Part shown: positions 1-7,750 of the stretch, piece after piece
How the letters are laid out: every line of letters begins with the position of its first letter
Position numbering within the stretch: position 1 is the stretch's first letter
DNA from: Streptomyces sp. L-9-10
GTDB lineage: Bacteria; Actinomycetota; Actinomycetes; Streptomycetales; Streptomycetaceae
Reading direction: 5' to 3'
Assembly: GCF_004151105.1 (NCBI RefSeq)
Contig: NZ_PHRF01000026.1
Coordinates: 62,001-126,000, forward strand
Length of the DNA stretch: 64,000 nt
Notes under the pieces: generated by a model
Told to the model about the DNA's origin: nothing
The model's database searches: none
What the model saw: only the letters and a program-made list of their open reading frames with translations
Translations under genes and position numbers: made by a program

Positions 1-1
1 G

Positions 2-1051
2 TTGAGCGCGGAGGCCCCGGCGCCCTGGTGGGAGCGGACACCGGGTTCGCTCCGCCCGGAGCTCGCGGACGTCCTCGGCGAGCGGCCCGTACTGCACCCT
101 GCGGGGCGGCGCCACCACTACTCGAATCCGGGCTTCACGCTGCTCGGTTCACTGGTGGAGGCCGTGCGGGGGATGTCTTGGGAGGAGGCGCTGCGGCGTG
201 AGGTCCTTGAGCCGTTGTCCATGGGCCGTACGTCCGCTCAGCCGGTGGCTCCGCACGCGGGTGGCTGGGCTGTGCATCCCTGGGCCGATGTGATGCTGCC
301 GGAGCCGGTGGAGGACCTGGGGCTGATGGCCCCTGCCGGTCAGCTCTGGTCGACGGCCGCCGATCTCTGTCGCTTCGCGGTCTTCCTTTCGGAGGGGGAC
401 GAGAGGGTCCTGAGCGCGGAGTCCGTGCGGGAGCTGCGGACTCCGGCCGTCCCGCCCGCGGCCGGGGAGCGGAACGGCGGCTACGGGCTCGGGACGCAGC
501 TTGTCTGGTGGGAGGACCGGACGCTCGTGGGGCATACGGGTTCGCTGCCCGGCTTTGTCGCCGGCCTGTGGGTCAGCGTGGAGGACGACGAGGCCGCGGT
601 GGTGCTGGCCAATGCCACCTCGGGGCCGTATGCCGGGGCGGTCGCGGCCGATCTCATCGGCATTGTGGCGGACGCGGAGCCCCGCATCCCCGAACCGTGG
701 CGTCCGCTGCCCGAGGCCGATCCGGAGCTGCTGGCTCTCACCGGGCCGTGGTACTGGGGCACGCAGCCCTTCGGGCTGAAGTGGTCCTCGGACCGGGGCC
801 TGGAGCTGAACCCGCTACGGGGCGGCGGACGTGGTTCCCGCTTCGTGGTGCGGCCGGACGGCGACTGGAGAGGGCTCGATGGCTACTACGCGGGGGAGAC
901 CCTGCGGGTGGTGCGGCGCCCTGACGGCTCGGTGAGTCATCTCGACCTCGGGTCGTTCGTCTTCACGCGTGAGCCGTACGCGCCGGACGACGCGGTGCCC
1001 GGGGGTGTGGACGCGAAGGGCTGGCGCGGCCTCGGGGATCTCGGGGAGTAG
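2..1051 (+). CDS. Serine hydrolase, beta-lactamase/D-Ala-D-Ala carboxypeptidase family (5' end missing)
   Basis: C-terminal 349 residues of a class C beta-lactamase-like hydrolase; the reading frame is open at the window edge, so the true start and the SxxK nucleophile lie outside. Visible are the YSN motif (in HHYSNPGF, about residue 41), which fits the family's YxN catalytic tyrosine, and an HTG motif (in GHTGSLPGF, about residue 179) standing for KTG. A C-terminal beta-rich domain follows. Such proteins are usually esterases or peptidases acting on small amides or esters rather than true beta-lactamases. The substrate cannot be read from sequence. The gene ends 12 bases before a parS site. 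Confidence 0.85.
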   Translation: MSAEAPAPWWERTPGSLRPELADVLGERPVLHPAGRRHHYSNPGFTLLGSLVEAVRGMSWEEALRREVLEPLSMGRTSAQPVAPHAGGWAVHPWADVMLPEPVEDLGLMAPAGQLWSTAADLCRFAVFLSEGDERVLSAESVRELRTPAVPPAAGERNGGYGLGTQLVWWEDRTLVGHTGSLPGFVAGLWVSVEDDEAAVVLANATSGPYAGAVAADLIGIVADAEPRIPEPWRPLPEADPELLALTGPWYWGTQPFGLKWSSDRGLELNPLRGGGRGSRFVVRPDGDWRGLDGYYAGETLRVVRRPDGSVSHLDLGSFVFTREPYAPDDAVPGGVDAKGWRGLGDLGE

Positions 1052-1063
1052 GCCGACCATGAT

Positions 1064-1077
1064 GTTTCACGTGAAAC
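1064..1077. promoter_or_regulatory. parS site 1 (ParB-binding palindrome)
   Basis: Perfect 14-base palindrome GTTTCACGTGAAAC between the hydrolase stop and the downstream GNAT gene. This is the Streptomyces parS consensus; ParB loads here to segregate and compact the origin region. Confidence 0.93.
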
Positions 1078-1185
1078 CGGGCATGCCGGTCAGTCGGCGG
1101 TAGAGCGCGTGCAGGCTCCGAAGCCGCACGCTCGGATCGCGGCTTCGGCTCCGTACGTGGAGGTGGACTACGCGCGGGTGCGGTC

Positions 1186-1638
1186 TCAGATGCTCATCTT
1201 GAAACCGACGTGTGAGGCGGTGAAGCCGAGCCGCTCGTAGAAGCGGTGGGCGTCGGTGCGGCTGGCGTCGGAGGTCAGCTGGACCAGCTGGCAGCCCCGG
1301 CGGCGGGATTCGTCGACCGCCCACTCGATGAAGCGGGTGCCGAGTCCGCTGCCGCGCTCGTCGGCGTGGACGCGTACGGCTTCGATGATGGAGCGGGTGG
1401 CGCCGCGCCGGGAGAGACCAGGGATGATCGTGAGCTGGAGCGTGCCGATGACCCGGCCGTCGCGTTCTGCCACCACCACGTGCTGGTTCGGGTCGCGGGC
1501 GAGTCGTTCGTAGGCCTCGGCGTACGGGGTGAGGTCGTCGAGGGACTCGCGCTGGGCGCCCAGCGGGTCGTCCGCGAGCATCGCCACGATGGCGGGGATG
1601 TCGTCGGCGGTGGCGGGCCGTATGTTCAGATCGCTCAT
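1186..1638 (-). CDS. GNAT family N-acetyltransferase
   Basis: 150 residues, a standard single-domain GNAT length. The acetyl-CoA loop is visible as RVHADERGSGLGTRFI (about residues 89-104, the R/Q-x-x-G-x-G pattern), and the closing beta-bulge region contains the typical FYERLGF. It transfers an acetyl group from acetyl-CoA to an amine of unknown identity. ATG start chosen because the family fold begins at once (MSDLNIRPATADD). A second GNAT gene lies 127 bases upstream on the same strand, but the gap makes a tight operon unlikely. Confidence 0.9.
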   Translation of the reverse strand: MSDLNIRPATADDIPAIVAMLADDPLGAQRESLDDLTPYAEAYERLARDPNQHVVVAERDGRVIGTLQLTIIPGLSRRGATRSIIEAVRVHADERGSGLGTRFIEWAVDESRRRGCQLVQLTSDASRTDAHRFYERLGFTASHVGFKMSI

Positions 1639-1765
1639 GATCCGCAGCGTACGCCTGAGGTCGGCGGCAGGGCCCGGACGGATGCTTGTGGCCGGTCTCG
1701 GGGCTTCCGGTGGCCTGCACCGCGGCGCCGTGCGGCTTCCGGGCGGTCCGGCCGGCCGGGCAGGC

Positions 1766-2632
1766 TCAGCCGGTGGCCATGTTGAGCGGTGCGAACCGCC
1801 GGGACCGGTCGCCGGGCAGGTCCCGGCCGCCGTACGTCATGAGTGTGGTGAGGGTGACCGGCTTCAGATCATGGTCCTTGAGCCAGTTCAGGAGTTCCTT
1901 GTGGCGCAGGTCGATGACGGTACGTACGGGTCGCTCCGAGCCGTCGGCCAGTGAGGAGATCAGCGCTTTCGCGGTCTCGGTGTCCCGGGCGATCAGTGGG
2001 CCGATGACATCGGCGGCCGGTGTGGGCCAGACCGCCGCGTAGCCGATGAGGGTGGAGCCTTCTTCCGCGACTCTGAGCCGGTCGGCGAAGGCGGGGAGCC
2101 GCGCGATGAGGTGGGTGCGGTCTGCTCCGAAGACTTCGGTGTCCAGGCGTACGAGGGCCGGCAGGTCACCGGCGGCCGCGGGGCGGGTGGCGACCCGTGG
2201 TGGGTGTTCCGGTGACCGGAGGTGTCCGAGGAGCGTCTCGACCTCGCCGATGTCGGTGAACCCGAGCTTTTCGTAGAGCGGGCGTCCGAGCGGAGTGGCG
2301 TAGAGCGTGAGCGGGGTGTCCCCGGCCTCGTGCAGTGCGTGGTTCATGAGCCGCCGCCCGAGCCCTTGGCGGGCGTGCCGTCCGGCGACGAGCATCATGC
2401 CGATGGCCGCGAGTTCCGGACGGTCCGTGGGGCCGTACGAGGTGACGACGCAGACGGCGGCCAGTCCGTCGCCTGTCGGGTCGTCGATGCCGTATGCGGT
2501 GCTCGCCGCGAGCAGCAGGCCCCATTTGTGCTCCTCGCGTGCCCAGTCGCGGTCCTCGGCGAGGTCTGCGCAGGACTGGAGGTCGCTCATGGTCAGGCGG
2601 CGGATCGGCTGTGCGGAGAGCGGTGTCGGCAT
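1766..2632 (-). CDS. GNAT family N-acetyltransferase, probably two GNAT folds
   Basis: 288 residues. The N-terminal half carries a clear acetyl-CoA motif (ARQGLGRRLMNHAL, about residues 88-101) and the YEKLGF element. The C-terminal half (from about residue 145) has a second, weaker GNAT-like domain with GYAAVWP, as in tandem-GNAT actinobacterial proteins. The start at 2632 is kept because the first strand (PIRRLTMSDLQ) would be cut by a later start. Substrate unknown. It ends the cluster with the membrane protein just upstream (5-base gap on the same strand), so the two are probably co-transcribed. Confidence 0.87.
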   Translation of the reverse strand: MPTPLSAQPIRRLTMSDLQSCADLAEDRDWAREEHKWGLLLAASTAYGIDDPTGDGLAAVCVVTSYGPTDRPELAAIGMMLVAGRHARQGLGRRLMNHALHEAGDTPLTLYATPLGRPLYEKLGFTDIGEVETLLGHLRSPEHPPRVATRPAAAGDLPALVRLDTEVFGADRTHLIARLPAFADRLRVAEEGSTLIGYAAVWPTPAADVIGPLIARDTETAKALISSLADGSERPVRTVIDLRHKELLNWLKDHDLKPVTLTTLMTYGGRDLPGDRSRRFAPLNMATG

Positions 2633-2637
2633 AAGGA

Positions 2638-3189
2638 TCAGGCTGTCGGAGCCGATGATCGTTCGTCCACCGCTTTACGAGAAGTGATCCGACGGGCTGG
2701 AGCCATGCGCTGCAGACGCCTTCCGCGCCGTGTGAGTCCCCAGGGCTTGAGGACGGAGATCGCTGTCATGAAGAGATAGGCGCAGCTCGCCACGGTGGGT
2801 GCGGCGACGAGGCTGCTGTCGGGGAGTCCTGCGGCCGCGGCGTCGGTGATGCCCGGCCGCAGGGCGAAGACGGTTGCCGCGAGGGTGATCAGGGTGAGCC
2901 AGAACTTGGTCCACACCCAGCGGTGTCGGGCCAGACCCCAGGGGGTTCCGAGTGAGAGCAGGACTCCGCTGAGGAGGGCGAGCAGGGCGATGGGGATGAT
3001 CAGCCAGTCGGCGAAGATCTTCATGGCGCGATAGGCGGCCTGTGTGGTGGCCGCGTCGTCGGTGAAGAAGGCGGTGATGCCGAGGGTGAGGAGGCCGAGG
3101 GTGAGTCCCAGCCAGCTCACGGATGTGGCGACATGCGTGACGAGAAGGGTCCGGCGCGCGGGCCGCTTGAGTTGTTTCACGTGAAACAC
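2638..3189 (-). CDS. Four-helix integral membrane protein with parS in its first codons
   Basis: 183 residues with about four hydrophobic segments (roughly residues 17-40, 57-80, 90-108, 125-148), reminiscent of DUF2269-type small membrane proteins; function unknown. The reading frame opens GTG TTT CAC GTG AAA, so the first five codons are the parS palindrome at 3174-3187 and the protein would begin MFHVKQ. No good ribosome-binding site precedes either GTG (3189 or 3180), so the exact start is uncertain. The stop is 5 bases from the downstream GNAT gene. Family assignment is inference from topology only. Confidence 0.75.
   Translation of the reverse strand: MFHVKQLKRPARRTLLVTHVATSVSWLGLTLGLLTLGITAFFTDDAATTQAAYRAMKIFADWLIIPIALLALLSGVLLSLGTPWGLARHRWVWTKFWLTLITLAATVFALRPGITDAAAAGLPDSSLVAAPTVASCAYLFMTAISVLKPWGLTRRGRRLQRMAPARRITSRKAVDERSSAPTA
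3174..3187. promoter_or_regulatory. parS site 2, overlapping a gene start
   Basis: Perfect GTTTCACGTGAAAC. On the minus strand it overlaps the putative start codon of the membrane protein, so ParB binding could interfere with its expression. Confidence 0.93.
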
Positions 3190-3257
3190 GGTGCCTGGCG
3201 GCGGGGGTGTGGGGCGTCTGCCCGCGGGAGTAACCCGGCGTACTAACCTCGGCGTAC

Positions 3258-3896
3258 ATGGCGAGCGAACGCAGACTTCATCTCTTCGACCTCGATGGAA
3301 CGCTGATCCGTGGTTCGGCGGCGGCCGTGGAGATTTCGCGGCAGCTGGGACTGGGGGACGAAATCGCTGAGCTGGAGCGTGAGTTCCTGTCGCTCGGGCT
3401 GGCGCCGGACGAGTTCGCGGTGCGGGCCCGGGAGCTGTGGGCGGAACTCACTACGGTGCAGGTGGCGGCGGCTTTCGAGGGTGCGCCTTGGCTGCTGGGT
3501 ATCCGCGAGGTCTGGGCGGATATCCGGAAGCGGGGGGATTACTGCGCTGTTATCTCCTTGTCGCCCGACTTCTTTGTCGCGCGGCTGCTGGAGTGGGGTG
3601 CGCATGCCGCGCATGGTTCCCGCTGGCCGGTGCTGCCTTTCACCGAGCCGGTCGACCGGGCGGGCATTTTGAACCCCGCCGCCAAGGTGAAGATCGCGAA
3701 CCGGCTCTGTGCAGAGTTCGGGGTGAGCCTGGACGACTGTGTCGCCTACGGTGATTCGATGTCGGACGCGGAGATCTTCGCCGCGGTGCCCCGGGCGGTG
3801 GCGGTGAATGCGGATCACCATCTGTCGGGGCTTGCCACACACACGTACACGGGGGGTGATCTGCGTGAGGTCTATGAACTGGTCCGCCTCCAGTGA
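3258..3896 (+). CDS. HAD-superfamily phosphatase, phosphoserine-phosphatase-like (HAD-IB)
   Basis: 212 residues. Motif I is FDLDGTL at the N-terminus (residues 8-14; the two aspartates are nucleophile and acid/base). Motif II is the serine in VISLSPDF (about residue 97). Motif III is a lysine (about residue 140, AAKVK), and motif IV is YGDSMSDAEIF (about residues 161-171). The helical cap between motifs I and II fits subclass IB, which includes SerB-like and acyl-phosphate phosphatases. The physiological substrate is unknown. ATG start; no convincing ribosome-binding site is visible upstream. Transcribed divergently from the membrane protein, with a 68-base gap. Confidence 0.88.
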   Translation: MASERRLHLFDLDGTLIRGSAAAVEISRQLGLGDEIAELEREFLSLGLAPDEFAVRARELWAELTTVQVAAAFEGAPWLLGIREVWADIRKRGDYCAVISLSPDFFVARLLEWGAHAAHGSRWPVLPFTEPVDRAGILNPAAKVKIANRLCAEFGVSLDDCVAYGDSMSDAEIFAAVPRAVAVNADHHLSGLATHTYTGGDLREVYELVRLQ

Positions 3897-4236
3897 ACCG
3901 GTACGGCGGCGGCAGTAATACTCTGACCCGGAGGTGCCGCGGGAAACGCGGCCGGAATCCGGCGAATGAGCACAGGAGCGATGCAGCCTAACGGTAAATC
4001 CGGTGTGGATGCCCGGACTTCGCGCTCTTTGTCCCCTGTGGCGAGTTCGCCTGTCATGCTGCGTGTGCAGGCGTTGCGGACAATGTCGCACTCCTTCACC
4101 TTGTGCCCGAATTGGGGCTTCGGCGGAGGCTAACGTGAGGTGTCAACAGTCCTAGTCAGAGCGGGGAATTGCTAGCGTATTCCGGGCCAGCGGAAGTGCG
4201 CAGACCGACCGAAAGATGTTCGAGGCGAGGCACACC
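3897..4236. other. Intergenic stretch between HAD phosphatase and flavohaemoglobin
   Basis: 340 bases with no convincing gene. A small hairpin (GCCGCG/CGCGGC at 3936-3952) lies 40 bases past the HAD stop and may terminate it, though no T-run follows. A possible -10 element (TAGCGT, 4173-4178) lies upstream of the flavohaemoglobin start. Short antisense frames here have no ribosome-binding site or family likeness. Confidence 0.4.
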
Positions 4237-5991
4237 ATGGACGCTCCGACCACCACGTCGGCCGACAACGGCACTTCTGGAGACGGCGGAGGAGGCGGTT
4301 GGTTCGCGCCCCGTCGGGCCCCGAAGAGCGAGGGCCGGCCGGACTCCGGGACCACGGGCGGCGCGGAGGAGGCAGCGGGCCGGGAGCGAATACCCGTCCC
4401 GAGTCGCTCACTTGCCTCCATACGCCCAGTGGGCTCCGGGGCGGCTCGTTCCGCTCCGCCTTCGCGCGAGGGCGCCGCGGGACATGAGGCACGGACGGAT
4501 ACGGCGGCCGGGCGGCAGCCGGGGCCCGTGGATGATGTTCCCGAGGCCTTCCGGCCGCGCGGCAAGGGGGTGCGCGGCGGGGACGGACCGGCTCCTCATC
4601 CGCCGGTCCACGAGGATCCTGTCGATCCCGCCACGGTCGCCGCGGACTCCGCCGTAGCCGCCGCTGATCCCGTCGCGGCGGCCGAGAGCGGCGCTGAACC
4701 GGCCTCCGCGGCCATGCCAGGAGAAGCGCGGCCAGGAGCGGTGGAGCCGGGTGCACCGGCCTCGCCCGCACCCGTGTCGGCCGCACTGCCTCCCGAGGTT
4801 CCGGCGCCGCAACCGTCCACCGCGGCCCCGGCCGCGCCCTCCGCTCCCGCGGACGACCCGAACGCTTCTCCGGACGCGGTCCTGGTCCGTCGTACGCTGG
4901 CCGAGATCGCTCCGGTCGCCGACCAGGTCACCTCGTACTTCTATTCGCTGCTCTTCGTCCGTCACCCGGATCTGCGCGCGCTGTTTCCCGTCGCCATGGA
5001 CGCCCAGCGCGACCGGCTCCTCAAGGCGCTGCTGACCGCCGCCGAGCACATGGACTCCCCGGACGTGCTGACGGGCTATCTCCGGCAGCTGGGCCGGGGA
5101 CACCGCAAGTACGGCACGCAGGCCGCGCACTATCCCGCCGTCGGCGAGGCGCTTCTGGGCGCGCTGTCCCGTTATGCCTCGGCCAGTTGGGACGACGAGA
5201 CCGAGGGCGCCTGGGTCAGGACGTACACCACGATCTCGCAGATCATGATCGACGCGGCGGCGGAGAACGAGCGGCACGCGCCGGCGTGGTGGCAGGCCGA
5301 GGTGGTCTCGCACGATCTGCGCACGTCCGACATCGCTGTCGTCACGGTCCGCCCCGACCAGCCGTATCCGTTTGTGGCGGGGCAGTACACCAGCCTGGAG
5401 ACGCCGTGGTGGCCGCGGGTCTGGCGGCACTACTCGTTCGCTTCCGCGCCCCGCCCGGACGGTCTGCTGTCCTTCCACGTGAAGGCGGTTCCGGCGGGCT
5501 GGGTCTCCAACGCGCTGGTCCATCACGCCCGTCCCGGGGACGTTCTGCGTCTCGGCCCGCCGGCCGGTTCGATGACGGTCGACCACAGCACGGACAACGG
5601 TCTGCTCTGCCTGGGCGGCGGTACGGGCATAGCGCCGATCAAGGCACTCGTCGAGGATGTCGCCGAGCACGGGCACCGGCGCCCGGTCGAGGTCTTCTAC
5701 GGTGCGCGCCATGACGAGGATCTGTACGACATCGAGACGATGCTGCGGCTCCAGAGCGTGCATCCGTGGCTGGCGGTGCGTCCGGTGGTCGCCGAGGGGC
5801 CCAGCCAGGGGCTTACGGGGCGGCTTCCGGAGGCGGTGCGCGACTACGGTCCCTGGCACGAGTACGACGCGTATCTGTCGGGGCCGCCCGGGATGATCCG
5901 CAGCAGCCTCGACGCGCTCAAGGGATCCGGGATCCCGCTGGAGCGTATCCGTCACGACTCCCTCGAAGAGCTGGTGGCGGCGATCGGCTAG
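4237..5991 (+). CDS. Flavohaemoglobin (globin/FAD/NAD) with long disordered N-terminal extension
   Basis: 584 residues against about 400 for typical Hmp. Residues 1 to about 210 are Pro/Ala/Gly-rich and look disordered. A globin domain (about 213-345) follows, with the B10-type tyrosine in SYFYSLLF and the proximal histidine in GRGHRKYG. Then comes a ferredoxin-reductase FAD domain with RHYSFAS (about 405) and an NAD domain with LGGGTGIAPIKAL (about 463-475). Canonical members oxidise nitric oxide to nitrate using O2 and NAD(P)H in the cytoplasm. Start 4237 is preferred over an upstream ATG at 4216 because GAGGCGAGG sits 7-8 bases before it. A strong terminator hairpin follows. The extension is unexplained. 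Confidence 0.9.
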   Translation: MDAPTTTSADNGTSGDGGGGGWFAPRRAPKSEGRPDSGTTGGAEEAAGRERIPVPSRSLASIRPVGSGAARSAPPSREGAAGHEARTDTAAGRQPGPVDDVPEAFRPRGKGVRGGDGPAPHPPVHEDPVDPATVAADSAVAAADPVAAAESGAEPASAAMPGEARPGAVEPGAPASPAPVSAALPPEVPAPQPSTAAPAAPSAPADDPNASPDAVLVRRTLAEIAPVADQVTSYFYSLLFVRHPDLRALFPVAMDAQRDRLLKALLTAAEHMDSPDVLTGYLRQLGRGHRKYGTQAAHYPAVGEALLGALSRYASASWDDETEGAWVRTYTTISQIMIDAAAENERHAPAWWQAEVVSHDLRTSDIAVVTVRPDQPYPFVAGQYTSLETPWWPRVWRHYSFASAPRPDGLLSFHVKAVPAGWVSNALVHHARPGDVLRLGPPAGSMTVDHSTDNGLLCLGGGTGIAPIKALVEDVAEHGHRRPVEVFYGARHDEDLYDIETMLRLQSVHPWLAVRPVVAEGPSQGLTGRLPEAVRDYGPWHEYDAYLSGPPGMIRSSLDALKGSGIPLERIRHDSLEELVAAIG

Positions 5992-6014
5992 GCCCTGTCC
6001 CGCCGGACAGGGCC
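5991..6014. terminator. Bidirectional terminator hairpin between flavohaemoglobin and NUDIX genes
   Basis: Perfect 10-bp stem GGCCCTGTCC/GGACAGGGCC with a 4-base loop, lying between two convergent genes and starting in the last base of the flavohaemoglobin stop codon. No T-run, as usual in this group. Confidence 0.8.
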
Positions 6015-6055
6015 TGGGGCTCAGAACCCGGCGCCGCCGGGACCGGCCGGTGGTC

Positions 6056-6535
6056 TCAGCCCAGGTCGGGGGCGTGCATCGCGCGTACGCCCTCGATATT
6101 GCCGTCCAGGTAGTGCCGCAGTGACAGCGGTACGAGGTGGACGGCGGCGATCCCGACGCGGCTGAAGGGCACCCGGACGATCTCGTACTCGCCGTGGGGC
6201 TCCTCGATCTCGGGGCCGTGCCGCTGCGAGGGGTCCATCGACGCGAGGCGGCAGACGAAGAAGTGCTGCACTTTGACGCCGGTCACGCCGCCATCGGCGA
6301 TGTGTTCCACGGTGTCGACGAAGCAGGGCACCACATCCATGACCTTGGCGCCGAGCTCTTCGTGGACTTCGCGGTGGAGTGCGTCGACGACGGTGGCGTC
6401 CGTCGGCTCCACTCCGCCGCCGGGGGTGAGCCAGTAGGGATCGACTCCCGGCTTGGTGCGTTTGATCAGGATCAGGTCGTCGCCGTCGAGCAGGACGGCG
6501 CGTGCGGTGCGCTTGACCACGGGCCTTTCGGTCAT
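6056..6535 (-). CDS. NUDIX hydrolase
   Basis: 159 residues, normal for a NUDIX enzyme. The box is GGGVEPTDATVVDALHREVH followed by EELGA (about residues 40-64). It keeps the metal-binding REVxEELG core, while the first glutamate of the consensus is replaced by alanine. Such enzymes hydrolyse nucleoside diphosphates linked to another moiety (X). The substrate is unknown. The start is placed at MTERPVVKRT because the upstream open frame is non-family sequence overlapping the LysR gene. It follows the LysR gene by 52 bases on the same strand. Confidence 0.9.
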   Translation of the reverse strand: MTERPVVKRTARAVLLDGDDLILIKRTKPGVDPYWLTPGGGVEPTDATVVDALHREVHEELGAKVMDVVPCFVDTVEHIADGGVTGVKVQHFFVCRLASMDPSQRHGPEIEEPHGEYEIVRVPFSRVGIAAVHLVPLSLRHYLDGNIEGVRAMHAPDLG

Positions 6536-6587
6536 GGGAAGAGGTTCGCCCGGGATTCCCCTTCTGAAACTCCCGCCGGTTCTTCCC

Positions 6588-7481
6588 TTACCACTCCTCC
6601 GCTGCACGCAGCAGCCACTCGTGCGCCCGTGCGACGGGGGGCAGGGTGAGGGTGCCGGTGCGTACGACCAGGAAGTAGGTGCGCAGCGGGGGTACGGGCG
6701 GATCGAGCAGCGCGACCACCTCTCCGCGCTCCAGCGCTCCTTCGCAGAGGTAGCGGGGCAGTACGGCAAGCCCGGCGCCCGCCGCCGTGCATTCGAGGAC
6801 GGCCCGCAGGTCGGGGGCGATCACGGTTCCGGCGGCGGCCGGCTGGGACTCGAAGACGCTCGCCCAGTAGCGGGAGACGAGCGGGAGGGACTCGTGCACT
6901 TCCACCACGGGCAGCTGTTCCAGCACCACCTGGCCCTCGCGCAGCACGTCGTGGCCCAGCCTGGCGGCCCAGCGGGGTGCGGCGATCAGTACGTGCTCCT
7001 CGTCGCAGAGCGGGGTCGAGGTGAGCAGTCCGCCGCGCGGCCGGGTGGTGGTGATGGCCAGATCGTGGTGTCCGGCGGCCAGCCCTTCCAGGGCCTCTTC
7101 GGGGTTGCCGAAGAACGAGGTGCGCAGGGCGAGGCCCTGGGTGGTGAGCGGGGTGAGCGCGGGCAGGGCGCGCAGGGAGGTGAACTCCGGTGGTCCGGCC
7201 AGGTGGAGTGTCCGTACGCCGGATTCCTCGTCTAGTCCCGTCTCGGCGATCTCGACGAGCGCGTCGAGATGGGGCGCGGCGCGCTGGGCGAGTTCGTCGC
7301 CGATGGTGGTGGGGGTGACGCCGCGCGCCTGGCGCAGGAAGAGCGGCCGGCCGAGCTGTCGTTCCAGGGTTCTGATCTGGCCGGTCACCGCAGGCTGGGA
7401 GAGGCCGAGCAGGGCTGCGGCGCGGGTGAAGGAGCCTGCGCGGTGCACGGTGACGAAGGTGCGCAGCAGGGCCAGGTCCAT
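6588..7481 (-). CDS. LysR-family transcriptional regulator
   Basis: 297 residues, the usual LysR length. The N-terminal winged helix-turn-helix is clear (MDLALLRTFVTVHRAGSFTR, then AAALLGLSQPAVTGQIRTLE, residues 1-40), followed by a periplasmic-binding-like effector domain. Start placed at MDLALL (7481), where the family begins; the longer frame to 7535 adds 18 unlike residues. No divergently transcribed partner sits at its back, as is usual for LysR genes. The upstream gap carries a direct repeat GTCAACTA at 7531-7538 and 7590-7597 that could be an autoregulatory site. Target and effector unknown. Confidence 0.9.
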   Translation of the reverse strand: MDLALLRTFVTVHRAGSFTRAAALLGLSQPAVTGQIRTLERQLGRPLFLRQARGVTPTTIGDELAQRAAPHLDALVEIAETGLDEESGVRTLHLAGPPEFTSLRALPALTPLTTQGLALRTSFFGNPEEALEGLAAGHHDLAITTTRPRGGLLTSTPLCDEEHVLIAAPRWAARLGHDVLREGQVVLEQLPVVEVHESLPLVSRYWASVFESQPAAAGTVIAPDLRAVLECTAAGAGLAVLPRYLCEGALERGEVVALLDPPVPPLRTYFLVVRTGTLTLPPVARAHEWLLRAAEEW

Positions 7482-7530
7482 GTTCCCGCTCTCCCGTCTC
7501 GAGCCTCGGCCCCCGCGGCAACTCAGGACA

Positions 7531-7597
7531 GTCAACTATAAATAAGTCGATAGGTCGCTGTCGCTACTGTGATTGGACACTGACGCAGAGTCAACTA
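7531..7597. promoter_or_regulatory. Putative LysR control region with direct repeat and CTAT-N10-ATAG
   Basis: AT-rich patch upstream of the LysR start holding two GTCAACTA copies (7531-7538, 7590-7597) and the interrupted palindrome CTAT-N10-ATAG (7536-7553), close to the LysR T-N11-A pattern. Function is inferred from position only. Confidence 0.4.
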
Positions 7598-7633
7598 GCC
7601 TTGGGCAAATGGTTCTCCGCGCGTGGAACCTGG

Positions 7634-7670
7634 GACGGTCCGAGCCATGAGGGGGGAGGCTCGGACCGTC
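7634..7670. terminator. Terminator hairpin downstream of the PLP enzyme operon
   Basis: Perfect 13-bp stem GACGGTCCGAGCC/GGCTCGGACCGTC with an 11-base loop, between the end of the PLP enzyme gene (7751) and the LysR gene on the same strand. Confidence 0.8.
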
Positions 7671-7672
7671 TG

Positions 7673-7708
7673 CCCGGAAGACCCGGAAGACCCGGTAGAC
7701 CCGGAGAG
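7673..7708. repeat. Tandem array, four 9-bp CCCGGAAGA units
   Basis: Units CCCGGAAGA, CCCGGAAGA, CCCGGTAGA, CCCGGAGAG follow each other directly next to the terminator hairpin, in noncoding DNA. Confidence 0.75.
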
Positions 7709-7750
7709 CGCGCGCGGGGCGGAGCGGGGTCATGTCACAGAGACCTGTGC

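Noticed and set aside
5470..5485. parS-like TTCCACGTGAAG inside the flavohaemoglobin gene
   Set aside because: Several mismatches to GTTTCACGTGAAAC on both arms; explained by coding sequence (FHVK).
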